A DNA stretch of 64,000 nt from Streptomyces sp. SID13726 (GTDB taxonomy: Bacteria > Actinomycetota > Actinomycetes > Streptomycetales > Streptomycetaceae): positions 62,001-126,000 of the forward strand of contig NZ_JAAGLY010000014.1 of the NCBI RefSeq assembly GCF_010548375.1. Reading direction: 5' to 3'. The notes under the pieces were generated by a model. That model was given only the letters and a program-made list of their open reading frames with translations, searched no databases and was not told where the DNA came from. The translations under genes were made by a program, and so were the position numbers. This document shows positions 50,959 to 59,541 of this stretch, one piece after another (the stretch's first letter is position 1; every line of letters begins with the position of its first letter).

Positions 50959-52011
50959 ATGTCCGATGCACCTCCCAAGGTTCTGGTTCCCGCAGATGAT
51001 CTGCGGGTGTTCTCCGCTGCGCTGTTGGAGAAGGGTGGGTTGAGTGCGGAGCACGCTGCCACCACTGCCGACGTATTTGTCTGGGCCGCCCTGCGTGGCG
51101 TGGACTCGCACGGGATCGCCCGGGTGCCGGCCTATCTGGACCTGTTGGCCAAGGGCGTGGCCAACGCCCGGGCCGAGATGAAGGTGGAGTCCACGACCCC
51201 GGCTGCCGCCGTCCTGTACGCCGACCGCGCGCCCGGTCCCGTGGCCCTCTCCGCCGCCGCCGAAGAGGCGGTGACCCGTGCCCGTACGACCGGCATCGCC
51301 TCGGTCGGTGTGCGTGAGACGGTGCACACCGGGGCTATCGGGTACTACGTCTCGAAGATCGCCGACCAGGGGCTGGTCGGGATCGGGTTCGTCGCCGGGA
51401 TGCCGAACATGGGGTACACGGGAGTGCAGGGCGTGGCCGTGGCGACGAGCCCGCTCGCGATCGCCGTACCGTCCGAGAGCCGTGAGCCCCTGTTGCTGGA
51501 CATGGCCACGGCCACCATCGCTCTCGGCAAGATCCGCCAGGCGAAGGCGAGCGGCACGCCCCTGCCGGAGGGCGCGGCCGCGGCGGAGGACGGCACTCCC
51601 ACCACCGACCCCGCGGCGGCGGTCATGCCCCTGCCGCTGGGTGGCGCGAAGGGTTCGGGTATGTCCCTGGCCTTCGAGATCCTCACCAGCGTGCTGGTCG
51701 GCGCGCCGATTTTCGCGGCGTTCCACGGCGACGCCCCGAACAGCCGCAAGCACCGCCAGAACGCCCTGCTCATCGCGGTGGACCCGGCGGCCTTCGGTGG
51801 CACGGAGACTTTCACGCAGGGCGTCGACGCGACCCTGAACATGCTCAAGGGCCTGCCAGTGGCGGAGGGCGCGGACGACATCTACTACCCGGGCGAACGG
51901 AGCGCCATGGTGGCCGCAGAGCGCGGCGCGAAGGGGATTCCGGTACCGGCGAAGGTGTGGCGTGAACTGGCGGATAGGGCTGCCGAGTTGGGGAGCGAGG
52001 TGCCGAGCTGA
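50959..52011 (+). CDS. Ldh family (malate/L-lactate/ureidoglycolate) dehydrogenase
   Basis: A 350-residue NAD(P)-dependent oxidoreductase of the Ldh_2 family, distinct from classical Rossmann lactate dehydrogenases. The characteristic DSHGIARVPAYLD (about residues 41-53) contains the catalytic His. Further family pieces are HTGAIGYYVSKIADQGLVG, MPNMGYTGVQGVAVATSPLA, and LPLGGAKGSGMSLAFEIL (cited in parts). ATG 50959 and an adjacent GTG 50956 both follow AGGAGG. It likely reduces or oxidises a 2-hydroxyacid produced by the pathway. It closes the first catabolic island. Confidence 0.9.
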   Translation: MSDAPPKVLVPADDLRVFSAALLEKGGLSAEHAATTADVFVWAALRGVDSHGIARVPAYLDLLAKGVANARAEMKVESTTPAAAVLYADRAPGPVALSAAAEEAVTRARTTGIASVGVRETVHTGAIGYYVSKIADQGLVGIGFVAGMPNMGYTGVQGVAVATSPLAIAVPSESREPLLLDMATATIALGKIRQAKASGTPLPEGAAAAEDGTPTTDPAAAVMPLPLGGAKGSGMSLAFEILTSVLVGAPIFAAFHGDAPNSRKHRQNALLIAVDPAAFGGTETFTQGVDATLNMLKGLPVAEGADDIYYPGERSAMVAAERGAKGIPVPAKVWRELADRAAELGSEVPS

Positions 52012-52078
52012 AGGGCGTTGCAGAAGGACGGGAGTGTGCAGGTCACGGCCCGCCATACGGCTGTGCTGATCACGGGGT

Positions 52079-52280
52079 CAGGGCGAGATTGTGCATGCGG
52101 GCGACTGCCTGGACTGCATGGTGGAGGCCCTCGCCGGGCTGGCGGGCGTCACGGAGGATGTTGTAGTTCTTCAGCCGGTCGATCGCGTGCTCGACTCGCG
52201 CACGGAGCGGGCGATGCTCCTTGTTGTCGGCTTCCTCGCCGGCCGGCAGCGGGCTGGCGGCGATGGCCCAGGGCGGAGAG
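52079..52280 (-). pseudogene. DDE transposase remnant (IS5-type), 3' end
   Basis: The minus strand encodes RARVEHAIDRLKNYNILRD and then HHAVQAVARMHNLALTP before a stop. This matches the C-terminus of IS5/DDE_Tnp-type transposases, including the RVEHAI segment with the catalytic Glu. Upstream the frame dissolves into unrelated sequence, and no inverted repeats or full element could be seen. It is a dead insertion-sequence fragment. Confidence 0.85.
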
Positions 52281-52419
52281 TTAGTTGGGCATCGATGAGT
52301 AGATCAGTGGCTTGTTCGTCGATGTGGAAATGCCGCGGTTGCCCCCTTCCTTCTCCACGCCGAGGTGCCCACGTGAGCAGCCCGACCCCATCGACAGCTC
52401 CGCCACTGGCAACACGGCG

Positions 52420-52760
52420 CCGCCGCGCGACGCGCCATACGCGCACCCGCATTCTCGAGCCTGCTTTCGGGATCGGGGCGCACCGTCTCCACGCACTTCG
52501 CCGGCCGCGCTGCGCTGGTCGCGGATCTGGCTGAGGAGGCCGCGGAGGCGGTACGTCTGGCGATCGCCGCGACGAGTTCACGCGCCTTCGGCCCCCTGAG
52601 TGTCCTGGCGCGTTTCGTTCTCACCCTCTGGCCGGTCGGGGACTGCTGTCGCACACTGATCGGCCTAGCAGGCCAGAACCTCGGTCCGGACCAGGCGCGC
52701 GAGACGGTCGGCGGCATCCTCGCCGAGGGACAGGCTCAGGGCGTTTCCGCACGGTCGTCC
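52420..52760 (+). pseudogene. TetR-family regulator remnant, plus strand
   Basis: Pieces in different frames resemble a TetR protein: TRTRILEPAF (helix 1), then RTVSTHFAGRAALVADLAEE (recognition and following helix), then ARETVGGILAEGQAQGV. A frameshift and a missing segment separate the first two pieces. No intact start-to-stop frame joins them, so it is a decayed gene. Confidence 0.65.
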
Positions 52761-52867
52761 CGTCGGGCCCGCTCAGGGCGCCATCGAGGCCCATCTGCTC
52801 GCACTCCTGGGCGCGGTCAACTCCGGGGCGTCGGCGGACGACGGCACGGGTGCCGCCACCGCCGGCC

Positions 52868-53032
52868 TGATCGTAGATCGAGCTGGCGGGCAGCCCGCAC
52901 TTGGCGCTGACCGCCGCGATGGACGTGCTCTCGTAGCCGCGTTCGCCTGCGATCTCCAGGGCGGCGTCGAGGATCCGCCGACGCGACTCCACGCCGTTCG
53001 CGCGTGTCCTGCGGGGGCCTGTGTGTCGGCCA
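52868..53032 (-). pseudogene. TetR-family N-terminal fragment, minus strand
   Basis: An ATG at 53032 reads MADTQAPAG, then a frame change leads to SRRRILDAALEIAGERGYES and AAVSAKCGLPASSIY, a textbook TetR DNA-binding domain. The sequence after this does not continue as a TetR core. It is a frameshifted and truncated copy located directly beside an intact TetR gene. Confidence 0.7.
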
Positions 53033-53068
53033 TGAGTGGTGTCCTTCGCAAGACGTGGTGCCGGGTAC

Positions 53069-53704
53069 TCACCCCAGTTCGGGCAGCGGGCGCCGGGCGA
53101 TCTCGTGGGCGTCGTCGTGCGGGACGCCCAGCATGCGCAGGGTCATCTCGGCGAGGTTCGAGGCGGCCTCGTCGCCGTCGAGTTCCGGGCGGGCGAACCT
53201 CAGCTCCAAGAGGGAGAGCAGGGTCCCGCCCAGTGCGGAGAGAGCGATGACCGGTTCGACCCTGGTGAAGCGGCGGGAACTGATGCCGACCTGGAGGTCG
53301 CGCAGGGCCCGCCTGGACAGGCCGTTGTCGGAGTGGAGATGGCCGAGGCCGCGGTGGCGCAGCACCTGGATGAGTTCCGGGTGGGAATCGGCCATGCGGG
53401 CGCTGAGCCGGAAGCCGGCGGCGACGAGTTCCGCCGGGTCGTCGATCTCCGCCAGGTGCTCGTCGAAGGTTTGGCCGAATTCCTCCAGGGCGTCCACCAC
53501 CGCTGCTTCGAACAGCTCCGTCTTGGACTCGAAGTGGTTGTAGAAGGAGCCGAAGCCGACATCCGCGCGCTCGGCGATCACCTGGATGCTGGCGCTGGTG
53601 TCCCCGGTCTCGGCGAGGATCTGGCGAGCGGCGCGGACAAGCGCCTGGCGGGTCTCGGCGCGGCGTCGCTCGAACCGGTTGCTGAACGGGGCTGACGTGG
53701 GCAT
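53069..53704 (-). CDS. TetR family transcriptional regulator
   Basis: A 211-residue repressor. The N-terminal domain is complete: TRQALVRAARQILAETGDTS, then IAERADVGFGSFYNHFESKT (about residues 19-62). The ligand domain is helical, with no special motifs. It is divergent from the second catabolic operon; the intergenic region has a TTGAC-N9-GTCAA dyad and related repeats that are good operator candidates. Derepression by an aromatic substrate or intermediate is the natural model. Confidence 0.9.
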   Translation of the reverse strand: MPTSAPFSNRFERRRAETRQALVRAARQILAETGDTSASIQVIAERADVGFGSFYNHFESKTELFEAAVVDALEEFGQTFDEHLAEIDDPAELVAAGFRLSARMADSHPELIQVLRHRGLGHLHSDNGLSRRALRDLQVGISSRRFTRVEPVIALSALGGTLLSLLELRFARPELDGDEAASNLAEMTLRMLGVPHDDAHEIARRPLPELG

Positions 53705-53745
53705 GCGTCAGAGTCTAGCCGCGGAGACAAGGCTCACCACAGTTC

Positions 53746-53817
53746 TGATGATTCCCTCATTTTCCTTCCGGTAGGCCTATTGACGAAGTGTCTGTCAAAG
53801 TTGATGATTTCCTCAAT
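53746..53817. promoter_or_regulatory. TetR operator region: central dyad flanked by a direct repeat
   Basis: TTGAC (53780-53784), nine bases, GTCAA (53794-53798) is a perfect dyad. It is flanked by two copies of TGATGATTYCCTCAWT at 53746-53761 and 53802-53817, the second forming its own TTGA-N8-TCAA dyad (from 53801). All three units use TTGA/TCAA halves. The region covers the likely promoters of both divergent genes. Confidence 0.6.
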
Positions 53818-53842
53818 ACGGCAATGTTGCTCGGAGGGCACC

Positions 53843-54988
53843 ATGTCTGAAACACGCGTGGCCGCAGCCGCCGTCGCGACACCTCATCAGGACCTGCACA
53901 GTGAGCAGGGCGCCCTGCGCGGCGAGCACCCGGGCCGGTCCCGGAACCCCGCGATCAAGGTCGCCGACCTGGCCTGGCTGGAGTTCGAGAAGCCCGACCT
54001 GGACCGGGCGGAGGTCTTCGCCCGCGACTTCGGCTTCCAGATCGCCGCCCGCACGGAGCGGGAGCTGTGGCTGCGGGGCACTTTCGCCGGCTCGCCCTGC
54101 ATGGTGATCCGGCGCGGGCGGACCTCGCGTTTCATCGGCCCGGCTTTCCGCGCGGCGGAGTCGGCCGACCTGGGCCGGCTGGCCAGGGCGACGGGCACCT
54201 CCGTGCGGGACTCCGACGTGCCAGGCGGCGGCAGGGCGGTCGATCTGCTCGACCCATCGGGCTTCCCAGTTCGGGTGGTGCACTGCGCTGAGCGGCTGCC
54301 TGAACTGCCGGGCCAGCAGCCGCTGCTGCTGAACTTCGGAACCGAGCACCGCCGTACGAACGCCGCCCAGCGCCCGCCCCGCGAGCCGTCCCGTATCCAG
54401 CGCCTCGGACATGTGGTGCTGGAGACGCGGGTGTTCGGCCGGGCCCTGGAGTGGTACCTGGACACCCTCGGGATGATCGTGTCCGACTTCCTGTTCCTGG
54501 ACGGACAGCGCGGACGCGGGCCGACGATGGCCTTCATCCGTTGCGACCTCGGCGGCGTCCCGGCCGACCACCACACCCTCGCCATGCACCTCGGCCCGGG
54601 TACGGGCTACGTCCACTCCGCCTACCAGGTCACCGACCTCGACTCGATCGCCGCGGGCGGTGAGTACCTGGGTGAGCGCGGCTACAAGCGCAGTTGGGGC
54701 ATCGGTCGGCACATCCAGGGCAGCCAGCTCTTCGACTACTGGCGCGACCCCGACCACTTCATGCTGGAGCACTTCGCCGACGGCGACCTCTTCTCCTGCG
54801 ACGTTGAACCCGGCTGGGCGCCCATGTCCACCAGCGGCCTCGCCCAGTGGGGGCCGCCCGCCACCCGCGACTTCCTCGGCGCCACGCCGTCGCCCGCCAA
54901 GCTGCGCGAGGTGCTGCACGCCCTGCGCGGTGACAACGAACTCGACCCCGCCCGCCTGCTGGGCCTGCTGAAAGCCGTGAACTCATGA
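53843..54988 (+). CDS. Two-domain VOC protein, extradiol-dioxygenase-like (2)
   Basis: A 381-residue VOC protein longer than usual because of an N-terminal tail of about 50 residues. Candidate iron ligands are His in RLGHVVLET (about 190), His in YVHSAYQVTDLD (about 257) and Glu in HFMLEHFADGD (about 309). The ATG at 53843 follows CGGAGGG; a longer frame from 53780 would start inside the operator. It opens the TetR-controlled operon and is coupled by ATGA to the FAH-type hydrolase, the usual next step after ring cleavage. Confidence 0.85.
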   Translation: MSETRVAAAAVATPHQDLHSEQGALRGEHPGRSRNPAIKVADLAWLEFEKPDLDRAEVFARDFGFQIAARTERELWLRGTFAGSPCMVIRRGRTSRFIGPAFRAAESADLGRLARATGTSVRDSDVPGGGRAVDLLDPSGFPVRVVHCAERLPELPGQQPLLLNFGTEHRRTNAAQRPPREPSRIQRLGHVVLETRVFGRALEWYLDTLGMIVSDFLFLDGQRGRGPTMAFIRCDLGGVPADHHTLAMHLGPGTGYVHSAYQVTDLDSIAAGGEYLGERGYKRSWGIGRHIQGSQLFDYWRDPDHFMLEHFADGDLFSCDVEPGWAPMSTSGLAQWGPPATRDFLGATPSPAKLREVLHALRGDNELDPARLLGLLKAVNS

Positions 54989-55923
54989 GCACCAACGTCC
55001 TGCGCACCGCCGACGGCTGGTGGGTGGTGCGCGGCGAGCGCGCCGTCCCCATCGACACCAAGGCGACGACCACCGCCGAACTGCTCGCCGAGCGTGCCGC
55101 CGTCGCGGAGACCGCCGCCTCCGACGAGACGGGCACTCCGGTCGCGGATCTGGGCGCCCTCTCGCCCGTCACCACCCCCTGCCGGGTGGTCTGCCAGATG
55201 GTCAACTACCGCAGCCACGCGCGCGATTCGGGCTTCACCGGCGACATCCCGCCCGCCTTCTTCCGCAAGGCGTCGAGTTCGGTGAGCGGACCGGGCGAGA
55301 CGATCGTCCGCCCGGAGCACGTGAAGTTCCTTGACTACGAGATCGAGCTGGGCCTCGTCATGGGGGCGCCGCTGCCGCTGGGCACCGTCGTCGAGGAGCG
55401 GGACCTGCCGTCGTACGTCGCCGGGCTGGTGATCACGAATGACGTGAGTGCCCGTGACGTACAGCTGACCAAGACGCAGTTCTACGAGAGCAAGTCGTAC
55501 CCGACCTTCACGCCGACCGGGCCCCACCTGACCCTGCTGGAGCCGCACGAGTTCGAGCGTCTCCTCGACCTGCGGCTGAAGTTGAGCGTCAACGGCGAGC
55601 TGCGCCAGGACCGCACCCTGGCGGACATGATCGTCCGGCCGGCGCAGGCGCTGACCCTGCTGGCTCGCTTCCAGTCGCTCCAGCCCGGCGACCTGCTGCT
55701 GACGGGCACCCCCGGTGGTACAGCCCTGAAGGCTCCGTCGAAGCCGGTCGAGAAGATCGGCGCGCTGCTGCCGCCCGCAGTGAAGTGGAAGGCGTTCTTC
55801 AAGGCTCAGGCGATGAACCCGCACTACCTGCACGCCGGTGATGTCGTGACCGCCACCATCGCCACCCCGGACGCTCGGATCGACCTGGGCGAGCAGCGCA
55901 CACCCGTGGCCGACGCGCACTGA
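54985..55923 (+). CDS. Fumarylacetoacetate hydrolase family protein (2)
   Basis: A 312-residue FAH-fold enzyme. The metal-binding core is visible: LDYEIELGLVMG (Glu pair) and TNDVSARDVQLTKTQFYESK (Asp), followed by FTPTGPHL and LLTGTPGGTALK, the classical hydrolase loop. The operon order (dioxygenase, FAH, hydroxylase, CoA ligase) suggests it hydrolyses the C-C bond of a ring-cleavage product. If the product includes acetoacetate, the downstream ligase would use it; this part is inference. Confidence 0.9.
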   Translation: MSTNVLRTADGWWVVRGERAVPIDTKATTTAELLAERAAVAETAASDETGTPVADLGALSPVTTPCRVVCQMVNYRSHARDSGFTGDIPPAFFRKASSSVSGPGETIVRPEHVKFLDYEIELGLVMGAPLPLGTVVEERDLPSYVAGLVITNDVSARDVQLTKTQFYESKSYPTFTPTGPHLTLLEPHEFERLLDLRLKLSVNGELRQDRTLADMIVRPAQALTLLARFQSLQPGDLLLTGTPGGTALKAPSKPVEKIGALLPPAVKWKAFFKAQAMNPHYLHAGDVVTATIATPDARIDLGEQRTPVADAH

Positions 55924-55942
55924 GACCCGAAGCGAGCCGCAC

Positions 55943-57523
55943 ATGACCGTCGAGTCCCCCTCGGCAGACGTACCCGTGGTGATCGTCGGCGCCGGACCGG
56001 TGGGCGTGACCGCCGCCCTCCTGCTGGCCCGGCGTGGGGTGAGGACCGTACTCCTCGAACGCCACCACGATGTCTATCCGCTGCCCCGTGCCGTCGCCAC
56101 CGACGACGAGGTGCGCCGCATCCTGCAGGCCGCCGGTGTCAGCGACGAGTTCACCGCCGTGGCCCGTCCGGCGCGCGGTCTCAGATTGCTGGACGCCCGG
56201 CACCGTGTGATCGCTGAGTTCCAGCGGTCCGCGCGGGGGCACCACGGCTTCCCGCAGACCAGCATGTTCGACCAGCCCGAGCTGGAGCGGCTGTTGCGCC
56301 AGGCGCTGGCCCGTCGTCCGGAGTGCGAGCTGCGCGGCGGCGTGGAGGTGACGGGCGTCGAGCAGTCCGGCGACGGGCCGGTCCTGGTCACCTACCGCGA
56401 CGACCAGGGCGAGCACGAGGTGCTGGCCGAGGCGGTCCTCGGCTGCGACGGCGCGAACGGTCTCACCCGGGACGCCATCGGCGCCGCCTGGCAGGACCTG
56501 CGCTTCGAGGAGCACTGGACCGTCATCGACGTGACGACCAAGGCCGCCGTTCGCTGCTGGGAAGGCGTCGACCAGGTCTGCGACCCGCACCGTCCGGCCA
56601 CCTTCATGCGGATCGGCGAGGACCGCTACCGCTGGGAGTTCCGGCTGGCGAAGGGCGAGGTCCTCGACGACGCGCTGCTGCGGGAACTGGTCCTGCCGTG
56701 GGTGGTCATCTCCCACGTCGACGACTTCCACGTCATCCGGCAGGCCCAGTACACTTTCCGGGCCCGCATCGCGGAACGCTGGCGCCGCGGCCGGGTCTTC
56801 CTGCTCGGCGACGCCGCGCATCTCACTCCGCCGTTCGTCGGGCAAGGTCTGTGCTCGGGGCTGCGGGACGCCTACAACCTGAGCTGGAAGCTTGCCCGGG
56901 TCCTGCAGCAGGGCGGCGACGAGTGGCTGCTGGACACCTACGAGCGGGAGCGCAAGCCGCACGCCCGGCACGTGATACGCCTCGCGGTCGCGACTGGATG
57001 GGCCATGACCGGCGGTCAGGACCGCACCGCCGCGTTGCGTCGCGCCGCTGTCGCCACGGTCTGCCGCATACCGGGTGTGACGGCCAGGGTGAGCCGGGAT
57101 CTCGGCCGTCCGCTGCCCGTCGGTCCACTCGTACGTCGCGGCCGGCTCGGCGGCACCTACTGCCCGCAGCCCCGGGTGACGGCCGCCGACGGGCAGCGGG
57201 GCCCGTTCGACGACGTCCTCGGCGACTCCTTCGCCGTGCTGACCGCGGTGTCCCTGCCGCCCGGCCTGCGCACGCTCACCGACGCCCTGGGCGCGCGGGT
57301 CGTCGACGTTCATGACGTCGGCGACGACGGAACGCTCGCCGGCTGGTTGCGCGAGGGCCGTGCCGACGCCGTCCTGCTGCGCCCCGATCGCGTCGTCCTG
57401 GACGTGGTCCCTGCAGGGGCTGCCACCTTCACGGCGACTGCGGCGTGGGCGCCCCTGCTCTGCACCACCAGGTCCGCCGAACAACCCGTGTCCACCCGCC
57501 TCGCCAGGAGAGCCACTCCATGA
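55943..57523 (+). CDS. FAD-dependent aromatic hydroxylase (MhpA/PHBH class A)
   Basis: A 526-residue class A flavoprotein monooxygenase. It has the FAD Rossmann motif VVIVGAGPVGVTAALLLARR (about 13-32), a central DG-type motif VLGCDGANGLTRDAIG, and FLLGDAAHLTPPFVGQGL (GD motif, about 286-303). A C-terminal thioredoxin-like domain is probable by length. The overall pattern matches 3-(3-hydroxyphenyl)propionate and resorcinol-type hydroxylases, which use NAD(P)H and O2 to add an ortho hydroxyl. It would create the catechol for the upstream VOC dioxygenase. Confidence 0.9.
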   Translation: MTVESPSADVPVVIVGAGPVGVTAALLLARRGVRTVLLERHHDVYPLPRAVATDDEVRRILQAAGVSDEFTAVARPARGLRLLDARHRVIAEFQRSARGHHGFPQTSMFDQPELERLLRQALARRPECELRGGVEVTGVEQSGDGPVLVTYRDDQGEHEVLAEAVLGCDGANGLTRDAIGAAWQDLRFEEHWTVIDVTTKAAVRCWEGVDQVCDPHRPATFMRIGEDRYRWEFRLAKGEVLDDALLRELVLPWVVISHVDDFHVIRQAQYTFRARIAERWRRGRVFLLGDAAHLTPPFVGQGLCSGLRDAYNLSWKLARVLQQGGDEWLLDTYERERKPHARHVIRLAVATGWAMTGGQDRTAALRRAAVATVCRIPGVTARVSRDLGRPLPVGPLVRRGRLGGTYCPQPRVTAADGQRGPFDDVLGDSFAVLTAVSLPPGLRTLTDALGARVVDVHDVGDDGTLAGWLREGRADAVLLRPDRVVLDVVPAGAATFTATAAWAPLLCTTRSAEQPVSTRLARRATP

Positions 57524-59514
57524 CCATGCCGTACGCCAAACCGTTCTGGACCCCGGCCCCGGAGTCCGCCGAGCTCAGCCGGATCGCGGACTTCGGGCGC
57601 TGGGCCTCCGAGAGGTGGGGCGTCGAGGCGGATCTTTCCGACTACGCAGCCCTGCACCGCTGGTCGGTCACCGACCTGGAGAACTTCTGGGGGGCGGTGT
57701 GGGAGTACTTCGACATCGACGCCGACACCCCGTACGAGCGGGTCCTGGCAGAGGAGACCATGCCCGGCGCCCGCTGGTTCCCCGGTGCCACCCTCAACTA
57801 CGCCCACCACGCGCTGCGCAACCTCGTCGAGGAAGACCCGGCGATCGTCGCCCTCGACGAGACCGGCACTGGATACGAGGTGACGGGCGGGCGGCTGCGT
57901 TCCCAGGTGGCGTCCGTCGCCGCCACCCTGCGCGACCTCGGCGTGGGACAGGGCGACCGCGTGGTCGGATACCTGCCCAACACCCCGCACGCCATCGTCG
58001 CGTTCCTGGCCGCCGCGAGCCTGGGCGCGGTGTGGTCGGTGTGCGGGCAGGACTACGCGCCCAAGGCCGCCGCCGACCGCTTCGGCCAGCTGGAACCCAC
58101 CGTCCTGATCGCCGCCGACGGCTACCGCTTCAACAGCACGACTCACGACCGCCGCGAGGCCACCCTCGAACTCGCCCGCGCGCTGCCGACGTTGAAGGCC
58201 ACGGTGCTAGTCGACCACGTCGGCCTGCCCGGCCTCACGTCGAACTACCCGTCACTGGTCCTTCCGTGGGAGGAGACGGCCACCCGTACCGAGGAACTCA
58301 CCTGTACGCCCGTGCCGTTCGACCACCCCCTGTGGGTCGTCTTCTCCTCCGGTACCACCGGCCTGCCCAAGGGCATCGTCCACGGACACGGCGGTGTCCT
58401 GCTGGAGCACCTCAAGACCCTCGGTCTCCAGTCCGACCTTGGCCCCGGTGACCGGCTGCTCTGGTACACGACCACCCACTGGATGATGTGGAACCTGGTT
58501 GCCTCCACCCTCCTCACCGGTGCCACGACCTGCACCTACGACGGCAGCCCGGCGCTGCTCACCCAGCCGGACATTCTGTGGGACCTGGCGGCCCGCCACC
58601 GCGTCACCCTCTTCGGCACCAGCCCCCAATTCCTGCTGGGCATGGCCAAGTTCGGCATCGCCCCCTCCGTCCACGACCTGTCGGCCATCCGTGCCATCGG
58701 CTGCACCGGCTCCGCCTTGCCGGCCTCCGCCCACCCTTGGGTCCGCGACCACATCGGCGACCGCGTCCAGCTCGTGTCCATCAGCGGCGGCACGGACGTC
58801 GTCTCCGGTTTCGCCGCCGGAGCTCCCACGCTGCCGGTGTGGGCGGGCGAACTGTCCGCCCCCTGCCTGGGTGTCGCGCTCGCCGCGTACGACGAGGAGG
58901 GCATGCCGGTGGTGGACCAGGTCGGCGAGCTCGTGGTCACCCGGCCCATGCCGTCCATGCCGCTGTACTTCTGGAACGACCCAGACGGCAGCCGCTACCG
59001 CGACGCCTACTTCTCCGCCTACGACGGGGTGTGGCGGCACGGCGACTGGATCACCCTCACCTCCCACGGCTCGGTGATCGTGCACGGCCGTTCCGACTCC
59101 ACCCTCAACCGCAACGGCGTACGCCTGGGCAGCGCCGACATCCACGATGTCGTCGAGCGGCTACCGGAGATCACGGAGGCGCTCGTCATCGGCGCGGAGG
59201 AGCCGGAAGGCGGCTATTGGATGCCCTTGTTCGTGGTCCTTGCCGCCGGTGCGGAACTGGACGACGCCTTGCACGAGCGCATCCGCGAGGCGATCCGCAC
59301 CGGTGCCTCACCCCGCCATGTCCCCGACGAGATCATCGAGGTACCGGCGATCCCGCGCACCCGCACCGGCAAGAAGCTGGAGGTCCCGGTGAAACGCCTG
59401 CTCCAGGGCGCGCCCGCCGAGCAGGTCGTCAACCCGGCCACCGTGGACCACCCCGACCTGCTCGGCCTCTACGCCCGCCTGGGCGCCGACCGCCGCGAGC
59501 AGCGGCGCGGTTGA
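57520..59514 (+). CDS. Acetoacetyl-CoA synthetase-like AMP-forming ligase
   Basis: A 664-residue adenylate-forming ligase. The P-loop is VVFSSGTTGLPKGIVHGHGG (about 268-287), and the terminal motif is RTGKKLEVPVKRL with the catalytic Lys. HWMMWNLVASTLLTGAT and GTSPQFLLGM are typical of acetoacetyl-CoA synthetases, as is the N-terminal WGAVWEYFDI. It is coupled by ATGA to the hydroxylase. In this setting it may activate acetoacetate, or a related 3-oxoacid, formed by the FAH-type hydrolase. The family is firm and the substrate is an inference. Confidence 0.9.
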   Translation: MTMPYAKPFWTPAPESAELSRIADFGRWASERWGVEADLSDYAALHRWSVTDLENFWGAVWEYFDIDADTPYERVLAEETMPGARWFPGATLNYAHHALRNLVEEDPAIVALDETGTGYEVTGGRLRSQVASVAATLRDLGVGQGDRVVGYLPNTPHAIVAFLAAASLGAVWSVCGQDYAPKAAADRFGQLEPTVLIAADGYRFNSTTHDRREATLELARALPTLKATVLVDHVGLPGLTSNYPSLVLPWEETATRTEELTCTPVPFDHPLWVVFSSGTTGLPKGIVHGHGGVLLEHLKTLGLQSDLGPGDRLLWYTTTHWMMWNLVASTLLTGATTCTYDGSPALLTQPDILWDLAARHRVTLFGTSPQFLLGMAKFGIAPSVHDLSAIRAIGCTGSALPASAHPWVRDHIGDRVQLVSISGGTDVVSGFAAGAPTLPVWAGELSAPCLGVALAAYDEEGMPVVDQVGELVVTRPMPSMPLYFWNDPDGSRYRDAYFSAYDGVWRHGDWITLTSHGSVIVHGRSDSTLNRNGVRLGSADIHDVVERLPEITEALVIGAEEPEGGYWMPLFVVLAAGAELDDALHERIREAIRTGASPRHVPDEIIEVPAIPRTRTGKKLEVPVKRLLQGAPAEQVVNPATVDHPDLLGLYARLGADRREQRRG

Positions 59515-59541
59515 TTCCCGCCATCGTCGAGAGAGCGTCCC

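Noticed and set aside
52171..52581. Minus-strand small frames around the transposase remnant as real genes
   Set aside because: The recognisable transposase frame is different; these frames are arginine/proline-rich and lack ribosome binding sites.
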